Shown: positions 1 through 7,370 of the stretch, in pieces
Layout: each line of letters starts with the position of its first letter
How positions within the stretch are numbered: position 1 is the stretch's first letter
Assembly (NCBI GenBank): GCA_934646175.1
Contig: CAKUEI010000036.1
Location: forward strand, 1-16,227
DNA: 16,227 bases
Source of the DNA: an uncultured Oscillospiraceae bacterium
GTDB lineage: Bacteria; Bacillota; Clostridia; Oscillospirales; Oscillospiraceae
Direction of reading: 5' to 3'
Notes under the pieces: generated by a model
Told to the model about the DNA's origin: nothing
The model's input: the letters and a program-made list of their open reading frames with translations, nothing else
Databases searched by the model: none
Program-made: the position numbers and the translations under genes

Positions 1-1
1 C

Positions 2-943
2 ATCGCCATCCCCATCACTCTGGGTTCCTCCGTGGTGAGTTTGGTGACGCTGATCGACAATAATCTGGTGCTGTCCGAGCTTCGGAGTATGTTCATCACG
101 CAGGGGATGCTGCCCGACCTGCAGGCAGGGCTGGACCCGGCGCTGGATGCCGCCCGGAACCTTTACGGCATTTACCAGAAGACCATGAGCCTTTATAATC
201 TGCCCTCCTCCCTGATGGTGCCCATTACGGCCAGCGTCATCCCGGCCATCGCCGCCTTCCGGGCCAGAAAGGATGAGAAGGGGGCGGGGCGGATCGCCGA
301 ATCCTCCCTGCGGATGACGGCGCTGCTGGCATGCCCCGCGGGCGTGGGACTGTGCGTGCTCTCCAAGCCCATTCTGCAGCTGCTTTACTCCACGTTCAGC
401 AGCGGCCTTTCCCCCGAAGAGGTGGACATTGCCGCGCCGCTTCTGTCGGTGCTGGGGATCGCGGCCATCTTCGTGTGCGTCATGCTGGTGTGCAATTCCA
501 TCCTGCAGGCCAGCGGAAAGCTGTACCTGCCCATTCTCACCATGGTGATCGGCAGTGCGGCCAAGGTCATCGTGAACTATGTTTTGGTGAGCAACCCCGA
601 CGTGAACGTGAACGGCGCGCCCATCGGCACATTGGTGTGCTTCGGGCTGATCGCGGTGATGGACCTTATCATCATCGGGAAGACCATGCCGGCGGCCCCC
701 AACTTCTTCCGGGTGTTTGCAAAGCCGGTGATCGCTTCGGTGATCATGGGCGCCGCGGCCTGGGGCAGCTACGGACTGCTGAGCCGCCATTTTGGCACCC
801 TGATCTCCACGGCGGGGAGCATCGTGCTGGCGGTGATCGTTTACGCCATTCTGGTGGTGGCCCTGCGGATGATCTCCAAGGACGACCTGAGCCTGATGCC
901 GAAGGGCGAGAAAATCGGAAGAATTTTGCATATTGACCGGTAA
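2..943 (+). CDS. SpoVB/YabM-type polysaccharide or lipid-linked flippase (3' part, 5' end outside window)
   Basis: Open reading frame that runs off the left edge, with 313 residues visible. The frame stays open to base 2, so an internal GTG at 32 is not taken as the start. The protein is an integral membrane protein with repeated hydrophobic segments and the soft pattern of the MATE/MVF polysaccharide-export family (an IPITLGSS stretch near the visible start, then PSSLMVPITASVIPAIAA around residues 68-85). Relatives (SpoVB, YabM, MurJ-like) flip lipid-linked sugar precursors across the membrane for cortex or wall synthesis. The assignment is supported by the next genes mazG, hup and rqcP, because in Bacillus subtilis yabM sits beside the mazG-type gene yabN and yabO (rqcP). 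Roughly the N-terminal 40 percent is missing. Which paralogue this is (SpoVB, YabM or another) cannot be decided here. Confidence 0.8.
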   Translation: MAIPITLGSSVVSLVTLIDNNLVLSELRSMFITQGMLPDLQAGLDPALDAARNLYGIYQKTMSLYNLPSSLMVPITASVIPAIAAFRARKDEKGAGRIAESSLRMTALLACPAGVGLCVLSKPILQLLYSTFSSGLSPEEVDIAAPLLSVLGIAAIFVCVMLVCNSILQASGKLYLPILTMVIGSAAKVIVNYVLVSNPDVNVNGAPIGTLVCFGLIAVMDLIIIGKTMPAAPNFFRVFAKPVIASVIMGAAAWGSYGLLSRHFGTLISTAGSIVLAVIVYAILVVALRMISKDDLSLMPKGEKIGRILHIDR

Positions 944-977
944 AGTTTTGAAAAAGTGTTGCAGAGGCGGGGAAAAT

Positions 978-1769
978 ATGATAAATTTTGAAAGGAAAGA
1001 TTCCTACAACGTCAAGGACTTGACGGCCATCATCCATATCCTGAGGGGAAAAGGCGGCTGCCCCTGGGATCGGGAGCAGACCCACGAGAGCATCCGCCGC
1101 AATTTCCTGGAAGAGACCTATGAAGCGGTAGAGGCCATCGATGAGGGCAGCACCGAACACCTCAAGGAAGAGCTGGGCGACGTCCTGATGCAGGTGGTGT
1201 TCCACGCCTGCATCGAGGAGGAAGAGGGCCGCTTTACCCTGGATGATGTGGCGGACGGCGTGTGCAGAAAGCTGATTTACCGTCACCCCCATGTGTTTGG
1301 GAACGTGCAGGTGTCCGACAGCGAACAGGTGCTGGAGAACTGGGAGGTCCTGAAACGGAAGGAAAAGAGTCAGGAGACTCATACGGATGCCCTGAAAGCG
1401 GTGGCCAAAAGCCTGCCTGCCCTGTGGCGTGCCGAAAAGGTGCAGAAAAAGGCGAAGAAGGCTGGATTCGACTGGCCGGACGACAATGGTCCGGTGGACA
1501 AGCTGGAGGAAGAGCTGCAGGAAGTCCGCGAGGCCGGAAAAGGCCATGGCGATGTGGGGGAGGAGATCGGCGATCTGCTGTTCTCCGCCGTGAATGTGGC
1601 CCGGCACTATCATGTGGATCCGGAAGAGGCCCTGCAGAAGGCTTGCGAAAAGTTCATTGGCCGATTCGAGCGGGTGGAGCATGCCGCCCGGGAGAACGGG
1701 AAGAATACGGAAGAAATGAGCCTTTCCGAGCTGGACAAGCTATGGGACGAGGCGAAAAAGCAGGGGTGA
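978..1769 (+). CDS. mazG: Nucleoside triphosphate pyrophosphohydrolase MazG
   Basis: 263 residues, the length usual for stand-alone MazG. The family hydrolyses NTPs and dNTPs to the monophosphate and pyrophosphate, which clears damaged nucleotides. Two MazG folds are visible. The first contains GGCPWDREQTHESIRRNFLEE (residues 26-46) with metal-binding acidic residues E45, E46 and then EELGD at 64-68. The second carries LEEELQEV (176-183) and EEIGDL (195-200). I chose the ATG at 978 because it follows a purine-rich site (AGAGGCGGGG, 963-972) and gives the usual N-terminus; a TTG at 933 would overlap the upstream gene. The gap to the flippase gene is 34 nt, so the two are probably co-transcribed. 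Bacillus YabN carries an extra N-terminal tetrapyrrole-methylase-like domain, which is absent here. The TGA stop lies in the loop of a small perfect hairpin. Confidence 0.95.
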   Translation: MINFERKDSYNVKDLTAIIHILRGKGGCPWDREQTHESIRRNFLEETYEAVEAIDEGSTEHLKEELGDVLMQVVFHACIEEEEGRFTLDDVADGVCRKLIYRHPHVFGNVQVSDSEQVLENWEVLKRKEKSQETHTDALKAVAKSLPALWRAEKVQKKAKKAGFDWPDDNGPVDKLEEELQEVREAGKGHGDVGEEIGDLLFSAVNVARHYHVDPEEALQKACEKFIGRFERVEHAARENGKNTEEMSLSELDKLWDEAKKQG

Positions 1770-1786
1770 CCCCTGCGGAAAGCGAC

Positions 1787-1814
1787 TTAACAGCGGAAAC
1801 GCTTTAAGTAAATA
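1787..1814 (+). promoter_or_regulatory. Possible weak promoter for hup
   Basis: TTAACA (1787-1792), 16 nt, then an A/T-rich TAAATA (1809-1814) in the 98-nt gap between mazG and hup. The -35 matches consensus at five of six positions but the -10 is poor. HU is normally abundant, so a promoter here is expected. A hairpin (GGCGGCC 1824-1830 with GGCTGCC 1834-1840, one G-U pair) would lie in the 5' leader. Confidence 0.3.
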
Positions 1815-1867
1815 AATGTGTCTGGCGGCCAACGGCTGCCCCATAATTTTTAGGAGGATGACGAACA

Positions 1868-2143
1868 ATGAATAAGGCTGAACTCATCAATGCTGCCGCC
1901 GAGAAGGCCGACCTGTCCAAGAAGGATACCGAGGCCGCGATCAACGCCGCCATTGAGGTAATTTCCGCCGCTCTGGCCGATGGCGATAAGGTGCAGCTGG
2001 TCGGCTTCGGTGCTTTTGAGGTGAAGAAGCGCGCTGAGCGCATCGGCCGCAACCCCAAGACCAAGGAGAGCATCAAGATCCCCGCCTCCAAGGTGCCCGT
2101 GTTCAAAGCCGGCAAGGCCCTGAAGGACGCTGTGGCGAAGTAA
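1868..2143 (+). CDS. hup: DNA-binding protein HU
   Basis: 91 residues, the standard HU length. HU is a dimeric, sequence-independent nucleoid protein that bends and compacts DNA. The sequence shows the N-terminal helical part starting MNKAELINAAAEKADLSKKD, the conserved VQLVGFGAFEVKKRA saddle strand (residues 42-56), the GRNPKT motif of the DNA-binding beta arm (60-65) and FKAGKALKDAV at the C-terminus. The strong AGGAGG site at 1852-1857 fixes the ATG start. HU genes commonly sit between mazG and the S4-domain gene in Clostridia. It is followed by an intrinsic terminator at 2171-2202, so hup can end as its own transcript. Codon use is of the highly expressed type, similar to the ribosomal genes at the right end of the window. 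Confidence 0.97.
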   Translation: MNKAELINAAAEKADLSKKDTEAAINAAIEVISAALADGDKVQLVGFGAFEVKKRAERIGRNPKTKESIKIPASKVPVFKAGKALKDAVAK

Positions 2144-2170
2144 TTTAAGGCAGCTTATTTTCAGATAGAA

Positions 2171-2202
2171 ATGGCCTCGGGGTTGCTCCCGGGGCCATTT
2201 TT
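2171..2202 (+). terminator. Intrinsic terminator after hup
   Basis: 11-bp stem (2171-2181 with 2188-2198, one G-U pair), 6-nt loop and a run of five T (2198-2202). It lies 27 nt after the hup stop and 21 nt before rqcP, so rqcP depends on read-through or on a promoter I could not see. Confidence 0.85.
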
Positions 2203-2223
2203 GCGAAAGGAACGTTATTCTGC

Positions 2224-2463
2224 ATGAGACTGGACAAGTGGCTGAAGGTCTCCCGCGTCATCAAGCGCCGTACCGTGGCAAACGAAGCCTGCGACAACCA
2301 GCGGGTGATGGTGAACGGCCGGCCGGTAAAGGCCAGCTATGAGGTGAAGGTGGGCGACGTGATGGAGATTCGCTTCGGCGAGCGGGCCGTGAAGCTGGAA
2401 GTGCTGGATGTGAGTGAGCACGTGGGCAAGGCGGACGCTGCGGGGCTTTATAAGGAATTATAA
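2224..2463 (+). CDS. rqcP: S4-domain ribosome-associated quality control protein RqcP
   Basis: 79 residues consisting almost wholly of one S4 RNA-binding domain: MRLDKWLKVSRVIKRRTVANEA (residues 1-22), then a VMVNGRPVKASYEVKVGD core (28-45). This matches the YabO/RqcP family (Hsp15 relatives). In Bacillus, RqcP binds obstructed 50S subunits with RqcH and supports addition of C-terminal alanine tails to stalled nascent chains. The position after mazG and hup agrees with the conserved yabN-yabO order. In Bacillus the next genes are yabP, yabQ and divIC; here the gene stops directly at a strong terminator and a convergent lepB, so that neighbourhood is broken. A weak AAAGGAA site (2206-2212) precedes the ATG. 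Identification rests on domain pattern and context. Confidence 0.9.
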   Translation: MRLDKWLKVSRVIKRRTVANEACDNQRVMVNGRPVKASYEVKVGDVMEIRFGERAVKLEVLDVSEHVGKADAAGLYKEL

Positions 2464-2503
2464 AAACGGGGCCGTCCAGCGAAAAGCTGGACGGCCCCGT
2501 TTT
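2463..2503. terminator. Bidirectional intrinsic terminator between rqcP and lepB
   Basis: Perfect 18-bp stem (2463-2480 with 2486-2503) with a 5-nt loop GAAAA. The outer end is A-rich on the left and T-rich on the right, so it serves both the + strand transcript ending with rqcP and the - strand transcript ending with lepB. The rqcP stop codon touches the stem. Confidence 0.92.
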
Positions 2504-2514
2504 GCTTTGCTTTA

Positions 2515-3096
2515 TCAGATGCGGCCAAAGTCGGAGAAGGGGAAGAGGATCAGCACCGCGTGGCCCAGCACCTCCCGCTGGTCGATGATGCCCACGCGGA
2601 CGTCGCGGCTGTCAGTGCTGGCGTTGCGGTTATCGCCCATGACGAAGAGGCACCCCTCCGGCACGGTGACATCGGTGATGGACATGGTGGAGGAATACGG
2701 TTCCTGCATGGGCTCGTTGATATAGCTGTCGTCCAGAGGGACGCCGTCCACATACACAAGGCCGGAGGTATAGTCGATGTGGACGGTCTGGCCGCCGGTG
2801 GCGATGACGCGCTTGACGATGGGCTCCGTCATGAAGGAACGCTTGGTGAGCACCACCACATCGCCGTTTTTGGGGGTGTAGCCCAGACTCTGCACCACCA
2901 TCACATCCCCGTCGTGAAGGGTGGGGACCATGGAGGAGCCGACCACGCCAACGCCCCGGGCCACAAAGGTGAACAGCAGAAGAATGCACACCAGCGCGCC
3001 CACGGCGGCCTGCAGCCAGAAGTAGAGGGTGACTTTCAAAGAGTCGCCGGAGGAGCTCTGCGGCTCTTCCTGCGGGGTAGGGGTGGTTTGCGGCAT
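2515..3096 (-). CDS. lepB: Signal peptidase I
   Basis: 193 residues, typical for the short Gram-positive signal peptidases that remove Sec and Tat signal peptides outside the membrane. A single N-terminal membrane anchor lies at about residues 22-45. The catalytic serine is S55 in GSSMVPTL (53-60), the catalytic lysine is K95 in IVKRVIATGGQ, and the conserved GDNRNASTDSR box is at 154-164. The first 20 residues are Pro/Gln/Ser-rich and probably cytoplasmic. The ATG is preceded by GGAGG on the minus strand. It lies 33 nt downstream of the yhaN-like gene on the same strand with no terminator between them, so it is probably the last gene of the ymdB-yhaO-yhaN-lepB unit. The 3' end runs into the shared terminator at 2463-2503. 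Confidence 0.95.
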   Translation of the reverse strand: MPQTTPTPQEEPQSSSGDSLKVTLYFWLQAAVGALVCILLLFTFVARGVGVVGSSMVPTLHDGDVMVVQSLGYTPKNGDVVVLTKRSFMTEPIVKRVIATGGQTVHIDYTSGLVYVDGVPLDDSYINEPMQEPYSSTMSITDVTVPEGCLFVMGDNRNASTDSRDVRVGIIDQREVLGHAVLILFPFSDFGRI

Positions 3097-3129
3097 GACG
3101 ATTGGCCTCCGATCAAAAAACTGGTGCTA

Positions 3130-5388
3130 TTATATGCCCATTTGCAGAAAAGTGCAAGGCGCATGGCGGGCGGAAAGCCACTGCCGCTCCCGGCTGTGGC
3201 AGGTGAACAGCAGAATCTGGCGGTTTTGGGCAAGGTCCAGCAGGGCCTGAAGGGCCAGCGCCATGCGTTCATCGTCAAAATTGCAGAGCACGTCGTCCAG
3301 CACCAGAGGGATGGGGTCTTCCTCCGGGAGGACGAGGCTGCACAGTGCCAGACGGACGGCCAGATAGAGCTGGTCTGCGGTGCCCTGAGAAAGGGAAAGC
3401 GTGCTGCGGGGCTGCAGGGCACCGGTGGGACGGGCCTGCGCCTCAAAGGTGCGGGCGAGGAGAACGCTGTCGTATGCCCCGCCGGTGAGCAGGGAGAACA
3501 ACTGGGAGGCGCGGCGGTTCAGCTCCGGCGAAATGCGGGCGCGGAAGGCGGCGTTGGCCTCCTCCAGCGCGTGCAGGGCCAGAGTGATGGCATCGTATTC
3601 CTGACGGCGGCGGGAAAGCTCCGCTTCCGTCTGTTCCCGCTGGGCGGCCAGGGCCGCTGGGTCCCCCAATGCGGCCAGCGCGCCCCGGGCGGAGGAAAGG
3701 GACTGCCGCACCTGCTGCAGGGAAAGCTCCAGCCGGGGCAGAAGAGCGTTCAGCTCCTCCCGACTGCGGGAGGGGGGATGGAGAAGCTCCAACGTGGCCG
3801 CTTCACTGCCGCCCTGCTCAGCCACCAGATCGAAAATGCGGCGGGCGCTGTCCCGGTTCTCCTCCGCGTCCGACAGGGATTTTTGAAGGGCCAGCAGCCC
3901 TTCGATGGCGCTGCGGGCAGCGGCGGGGGAGGAAACGTCGGGCGCGAAAGCGCACACTAGCGGGAAAATACGGTTCTGGAGGGCAGTGCAGCGGGCGCGG
4001 AGGGCCTGCGCTTTGTCTAAAAGGGCAGAAGCGGCGGTCTCCGCCTCTTCCGCGCGGGCACAGCGCTCGCGGTAATCGGCGGCCCGGGCGCGGATCTCGC
4101 CGGAATGGGCAGCATCGTACTGCTCCAGCAGGGCGTCCTGCTCTTCCAGATGAGCGGCCCGGCGATGGAGGGAGGAGAGCAGGAAGATTAGGGCGATGAG
4201 GACGAACACACCGCCGCCCACAGCGGCGGAAAGGGGAAGAGAGAGCACGGAAAAGGCGGTGAGCACGGCGGCAAGTGCGCCGCCTGCGGCCAGACCGGTC
4301 AGCGCCCCGGCCAGAGCGGCCCGGGAGGAACGGGAAGCGGCTGCGCCGTGCTCGTCCGCTTCGGCGGCATCGGCATCGGCGCGTTGCCATGCCTCTTCCG
4401 GGGTCATGCCGAGGAAGCAGAACATGCCCGCGCTGCTGCGGGCAGTCTGTGCGGAAATTTGCGCTTCTTTCGCGGCGGCTTCCGCCGCGCGGGCCTGCGT
4501 CTCCAGTCCCTCCAGCTCCCCAAGGTCGGAAAGGGCGGCCCGGAGGACGGAGGATTCCGGCACGGGGCCGAGGGAAGAGAGCTTTTCCTTCAGCGCATCC
4601 GTTTCTTCCACGGCGGATTGCCAGGCAGCGTGATAGCGGGCGTAGCGGCGGTTCTGTTCCTGCCGGTCCAGCTGATCGTGAACGGAAAGGTCGCTTTTTG
4701 CGTCGTTGAGTTGGCGGGAAAGCTCCGCTTCCCGGGCGGAAGCGTCGGCGATGCGGCGGGAGTACTCCGAAAGGCGGGCGAGCTGCTGGTCCAGCTCCTG
4801 CAGTTCCCCTTCCAGGCGGGGGATGAGGCCGGCCTTATTGTGCTTGCGGCGGCGGAGCCACTCCCGTAGGGTACTGTCCGCCTGAGAATAGCTGATGCCC
4901 TCCTCGCCGGAGGAGACCAGCGCGGCGATGCGCTTTTCCAGCTCCACCGAGCCACCCAAGGGGAGGAACGGCCCCTGCTGCAAAAAGGCAGAGCGCTCAT
5001 ACACCTCACGCCCCACGCTGAGCAGGGCGGGGCCGGGCTGCTGACCCAGGCCGGAGACCGGCTCGCCGACGGCGTCGGTGACCGTCCAGGTGTCAAAGGG
5101 GGCGGCTTTGGAGCTGCGGCGGAGGGTAAGTGTCCGGCCCTGAGACGTGAGGGTAAGCTCCCCCTCCATGGGGGCGCCGCTCCAGGGCTGATAGCGGTTT
5201 TTCTCCGCCAGGGCGGTCTTGGTGTCCCGCTCGCGGGTGTTGACGCCGTAGAACATGGCGCGGAGGAAAGCACAAAGGGTGGACTTTCCGCTTTCGTTGG
5301 GGGCCTCGATGAGGTTGAGGCCATCCTTCAACTCCAGATGAGCGCGCTCCAGATTGCCGAAGGAGGCAGTAAGATGATGAAAGATCAT
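3130..5388 (-). CDS. yhaN: YhaN-like AAA ATPase (SbcC/Rad50-type) with central membrane segments
   Basis: 752 residues. The SMC/Rad50-like ATPase head is split between the two ends: Walker A APNESGKST (residues 29-37) at the N-terminus, and near the C-terminus a signature-like SQGTADQLYLA (from about 667), Walker B LVLDDVLCNFD (about 695-705) and a switch histidine in TCHSRE (about 731). The long Ala/Glu/Arg-rich middle suggests coiled coil. Two hydrophobic segments (about 357-380 and 385-406) interrupt it and probably anchor the protein to the membrane, as in Bacillus YhaN. It is shorter than Bacillus YhaN. The start ATG overlaps the exonuclease stop (ATGA, 4 nt) with GGGAGGAA upstream, so translation is coupled. 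The two probably form an SbcCD-like DNA end-processing complex; function is inferred from family and pairing. Confidence 0.88.
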   Translation of the reverse strand: MIFHHLTASFGNLERAHLELKDGLNLIEAPNESGKSTLCAFLRAMFYGVNTRERDTKTALAEKNRYQPWSGAPMEGELTLTSQGRTLTLRRSSKAAPFDTWTVTDAVGEPVSGLGQQPGPALLSVGREVYERSAFLQQGPFLPLGGSVELEKRIAALVSSGEEGISYSQADSTLREWLRRRKHNKAGLIPRLEGELQELDQQLARLSEYSRRIADASAREAELSRQLNDAKSDLSVHDQLDRQEQNRRYARYHAAWQSAVEETDALKEKLSSLGPVPESSVLRAALSDLGELEGLETQARAAEAAAKEAQISAQTARSSAGMFCFLGMTPEEAWQRADADAAEADEHGAAASRSSRAALAGALTGLAAGGALAAVLTAFSVLSLPLSAAVGGGVFVLIALIFLLSSLHRRAAHLEEQDALLEQYDAAHSGEIRARAADYRERCARAEEAETAASALLDKAQALRARCTALQNRIFPLVCAFAPDVSSPAAARSAIEGLLALQKSLSDAEENRDSARRIFDLVAEQGGSEAATLELLHPPSRSREELNALLPRLELSLQQVRQSLSSARGALAALGDPAALAAQREQTEAELSRRRQEYDAITLALHALEEANAAFRARISPELNRRASQLFSLLTGGAYDSVLLARTFEAQARPTGALQPRSTLSLSQGTADQLYLAVRLALCSLVLPEEDPIPLVLDDVLCNFDDERMALALQALLDLAQNRQILLFTCHSRERQWLSARHAPCTFLQMGI

Positions 5389-6452
5389 GGACAGGGTTCC
5401 TCCCGGTTCTCTAATGCGGCAAGGCCGAAGCGCAGGGCCTGCTCATACTCCGGCTGACCATCATAGGACTGAAGGGTGCGGAGAAAATAGCCGGCCAGAG
5501 AATCCTCCCCGGCACGGGCCAGAAGGTCCCGGGGAAGGGAAGTGCGGTCCCGCAGGAGGGCACTGAAGCAGCGTTCCTCGCAAAGAGCGGTGAGGGCAGA
5601 TAGGTCGGGCGCTTCGATCTCTCCGGTGAGAGTGAGGCGCACCACATCCTCTTCGCAGTGTTCCGGCAGGGCGGCCAGAACGGCCTCTTCCGGGGATGCT
5701 GTGCCGGAGAGGGGGACTGTGAGATCATGGTAGCGGCGCAGGGCGGTAGGAACGAAGGTGAGGTCCACCTTGTCCGGCTCCACCGAGCCGAGGAGGACGC
5801 CCTTTTCTCCCGTTTCGTCAAAGCCGCGGCCCTCTGGGCAGCCGGGGTAGGCCCAGGTGACGCTGTCGGAGCGGCGCAGACCACTGTATGCGTGGATATG
5901 CCCCAGAGCAGCATAGGTGACGCGGGAAGCGGCCAGCGCCTCCTCCGGAATGGGACCGTGGCGCAGAACGGAGCCGTTCACATCGCCGTGAAGGCACAGA
6001 AGATGAGTCTGCCCATCCTGGGGGGCGGAAAAGCCCAAGGAGGCAAAAGGAATGGGCGCGGAGGAGGCAAGACCCCGGCCGTGGACGGTGCAGTGAAGAT
6101 GGGGCAGGGGAACGGAGGTGACGGTCTCCTCCCGGAAAAGGGTGACGTTCTCCGGCAGGGGAATGGCATCATAGATCGGGGCAGGATCGTGATTGCCTGG
6201 GGCGAGGAATACGGGCACGGCCATCTGGGCCAAGGCGCGGCAGAGGGCCTCCGCCGTGTCGGCATAGACGGCGGAACCGTCCAGAATGTCGCCGGAGAGG
6301 AGCACCAGCTCCACATGGTTCCGGTGAACCAACTCCGTCAGGCGGGCGAGCAGCTGGCGCTGTTCTTTCCGGCGCTGAACGGCCTTTTCCGGCGAAAGGC
6401 CGGAGAAGGGGGAGTCCAGATGAAGGTCGGCGGCGTGAAGCAGGATAGGCAA
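5385..6452 (-). CDS. yhaO: YhaO-like DNA repair exonuclease (metallophosphoesterase, SbcD/Mre11-type)
   Basis: 355 residues. The N-terminal calcineurin-like phosphoesterase domain shows all metal-binding motifs: D9 and H11 in ADLHLDSPF, D55 in SGDILDG, N87-H88-D89 in PGNHD, H155 in CLHGD, and H185/H187 in GHIH, followed by YPGCPEGRGFDE (202-213), typical of the SbcD/YhaO group. The start is a TTG at 6452, chosen because MPILLHAADLHLDSPF is the family N-terminus and AGGAGG (bases 6463-6468 read on the minus strand) lies at a usable distance. The C-terminal 150 residues are less conserved and probably contact the ATPase. It sits between ymdB (30-nt gap) and the yhaN-like ATPase (4-nt overlap). 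Expected role: Mn-dependent nuclease acting with the ATPase on DNA ends. Confidence 0.9.
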   Translation of the reverse strand: MPILLHAADLHLDSPFSGLSPEKAVQRRKEQRQLLARLTELVHRNHVELVLLSGDILDGSAVYADTAEALCRALAQMAVPVFLAPGNHDPAPIYDAIPLPENVTLFREETVTSVPLPHLHCTVHGRGLASSAPIPFASLGFSAPQDGQTHLLCLHGDVNGSVLRHGPIPEEALAASRVTYAALGHIHAYSGLRRSDSVTWAYPGCPEGRGFDETGEKGVLLGSVEPDKVDLTFVPTALRRYHDLTVPLSGTASPEEAVLAALPEHCEEDVVRLTLTGEIEAPDLSALTALCEERCFSALLRDRTSLPRDLLARAGEDSLAGYFLRTLQSYDGQPEYEQALRFGLAALENREEPCP

Positions 6453-6482
6453 GGGGAAAACACCTCCTGAAAGCGGGGAGGA

Positions 6483-7262
6483 TCACTCCCCGATGTCGAT
6501 GCGCTGTACCTCGATGCAGCGGGAAAGAGCCGTGTCGATGGTGAAGAGGACGGACTCCAGCTTGCAGGGACCGGGGGCCGGCTCGTACCGCTGGGGAAGA
6601 CCGCCCAGAAAGAGATTGATGGACTGCTCCGGTCGGATGCCCAGCACCGAGCGGGCGGGACCGGTCATACCCAGATCGGTGACGTAACCGGTGCCCTTGG
6701 GCAGGACCTGCTGGTCGGCGGTGGGGACATGAGTATGGGTGCCCCAGAGGGCGTGGATGCGGCCGTCCAGATAATAGCCCATGGCCAGCTTTTCGCTGGT
6801 GGCCTCTGCATGGAAGTCCACGAAGGTGAGATCGGCGTCCGTTTCCTTCAGCAGCCGGTCGGCGGTGTTGAATGGGTTGTCCAGATTGCAGTCCAGCTGA
6901 CAGCGGCCCAGCAGGTTCAGCACGGCGATGCGGAGGCCCTGAGGCCCGTCAAACACGCCCAGCCCCCGGCCGGGCACGGAGCTTGCGTAGTTGGCGGGGC
7001 GGAGGATATAAGGACTGTCGTCCAGATAGCTGGAAATCTGAAGGCGGTTCCAGGTGTGGTTGCCCAGGGTAATCACGTCGGCCCCAGCATCCAGAATTTC
7101 CTCCGCCTGAGCAGGCGTGATGCCGACGCCGGAAGAATTCTCTCCGTTTACCACGGCGAAGTGGACATCGTACTGCCATTTCAGGGGACGGAGATAGCGG
7201 GACAGGGTGCAAAGGCCGGCTTCGGACACAACGTCACCCACGGCCAGCAGGTGGAAGATCAT
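6483..7262 (-). CDS. ymdB: YmdB-family metallophosphodiesterase
   Basis: 259 residues, close to the family length. The family (TIGR00282 type) hydrolyses cyclic nucleotides, and Bacillus YmdB controls biofilm/motility choice and influences mRNA decay. Di-metal ligands are visible: D10 (VGDVV), E41-N42 (VNGENSSGVGIT), N68-H69 (TLGNHTWN), H151 (VDFHAEATSEK, with E153) and H176/H178 (WGTHTHVPTADQQ). The C-terminal TDLGMTGPARSVLGI stretch is a family hallmark. Order relative to rny matches Bacillus, where ymdB follows rny, but here a terminator and a new promoter (7295-7323) separate them. A GAGGAG site precedes the ATG. It probably heads the unit ymdB-yhaO-yhaN-lepB. The stop codon lies in the loop of a 7-bp hairpin. 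Confidence 0.93.
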   Translation of the reverse strand: MIFHLLAVGDVVSEAGLCTLSRYLRPLKWQYDVHFAVVNGENSSGVGITPAQAEEILDAGADVITLGNHTWNRLQISSYLDDSPYILRPANYASSVPGRGLGVFDGPQGLRIAVLNLLGRCQLDCNLDNPFNTADRLLKETDADLTFVDFHAEATSEKLAMGYYLDGRIHALWGTHTHVPTADQQVLPKGTGYVTDLGMTGPARSVLGIRPEQSINLFLGGLPQRYEPAPGPCKLESVLFTIDTALSRCIEVQRIDIGE

Positions 7263-7294
7263 AAGGCTCCTCTTTTCTATATCAATTCAGATCC

Positions 7295-7323
7295 ATTATA
7301 TGCTGTTTTGGGGGAAAGGGCAA
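7295..7323 (-). promoter_or_regulatory. Sigma-A-type promoter of the ymdB-yhaO-yhaN-lepB unit
   Basis: On the minus strand, TTGCCC (7318-7323), a 17-nt spacer and a perfect TATAAT (7295-7300). It lies about 30 nt upstream of the ymdB start and directly after the rny terminator, whose U-run it abuts. Confidence 0.8.
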
Positions 7324-7324
7324 G

Positions 7325-7359
7325 AAAAAGCGCCGCGCTGCTTCTGCAGCGCGGCGCTT
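7325..7359 (-). terminator. Intrinsic terminator after rny
   Basis: 14-bp GC-rich stem (7328-7341 with 7346-7359) and a 4-nt loop. On the minus strand it ends in a run of five T (bases 7325-7329). It lies 11 nt beyond the rny stop. Confidence 0.92.
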
Positions 7360-7370
7360 AGGGGGAATTC

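Noticed and set aside
933..977. TTG start at 933 for mazG
   Set aside because: It overlaps the end of the flippase gene and adds a Cys/Arg-rich stretch not expected in MazG. The ATG at 978 has a ribosome-binding site and a normal N-terminus.
744..1682. 312-codon - strand frame opposite mazG
   Set aside because: Antisense shadow. mazG shows both catalytic motifs on the + strand.
2560..3960. 466-codon + strand open frame
   Set aside because: It is antisense to lepB and the yhaN-like gene, both with clear motifs. It is a His/Gly/Arg-rich translation caused by GC-rich codons, with no ribosome-binding site.
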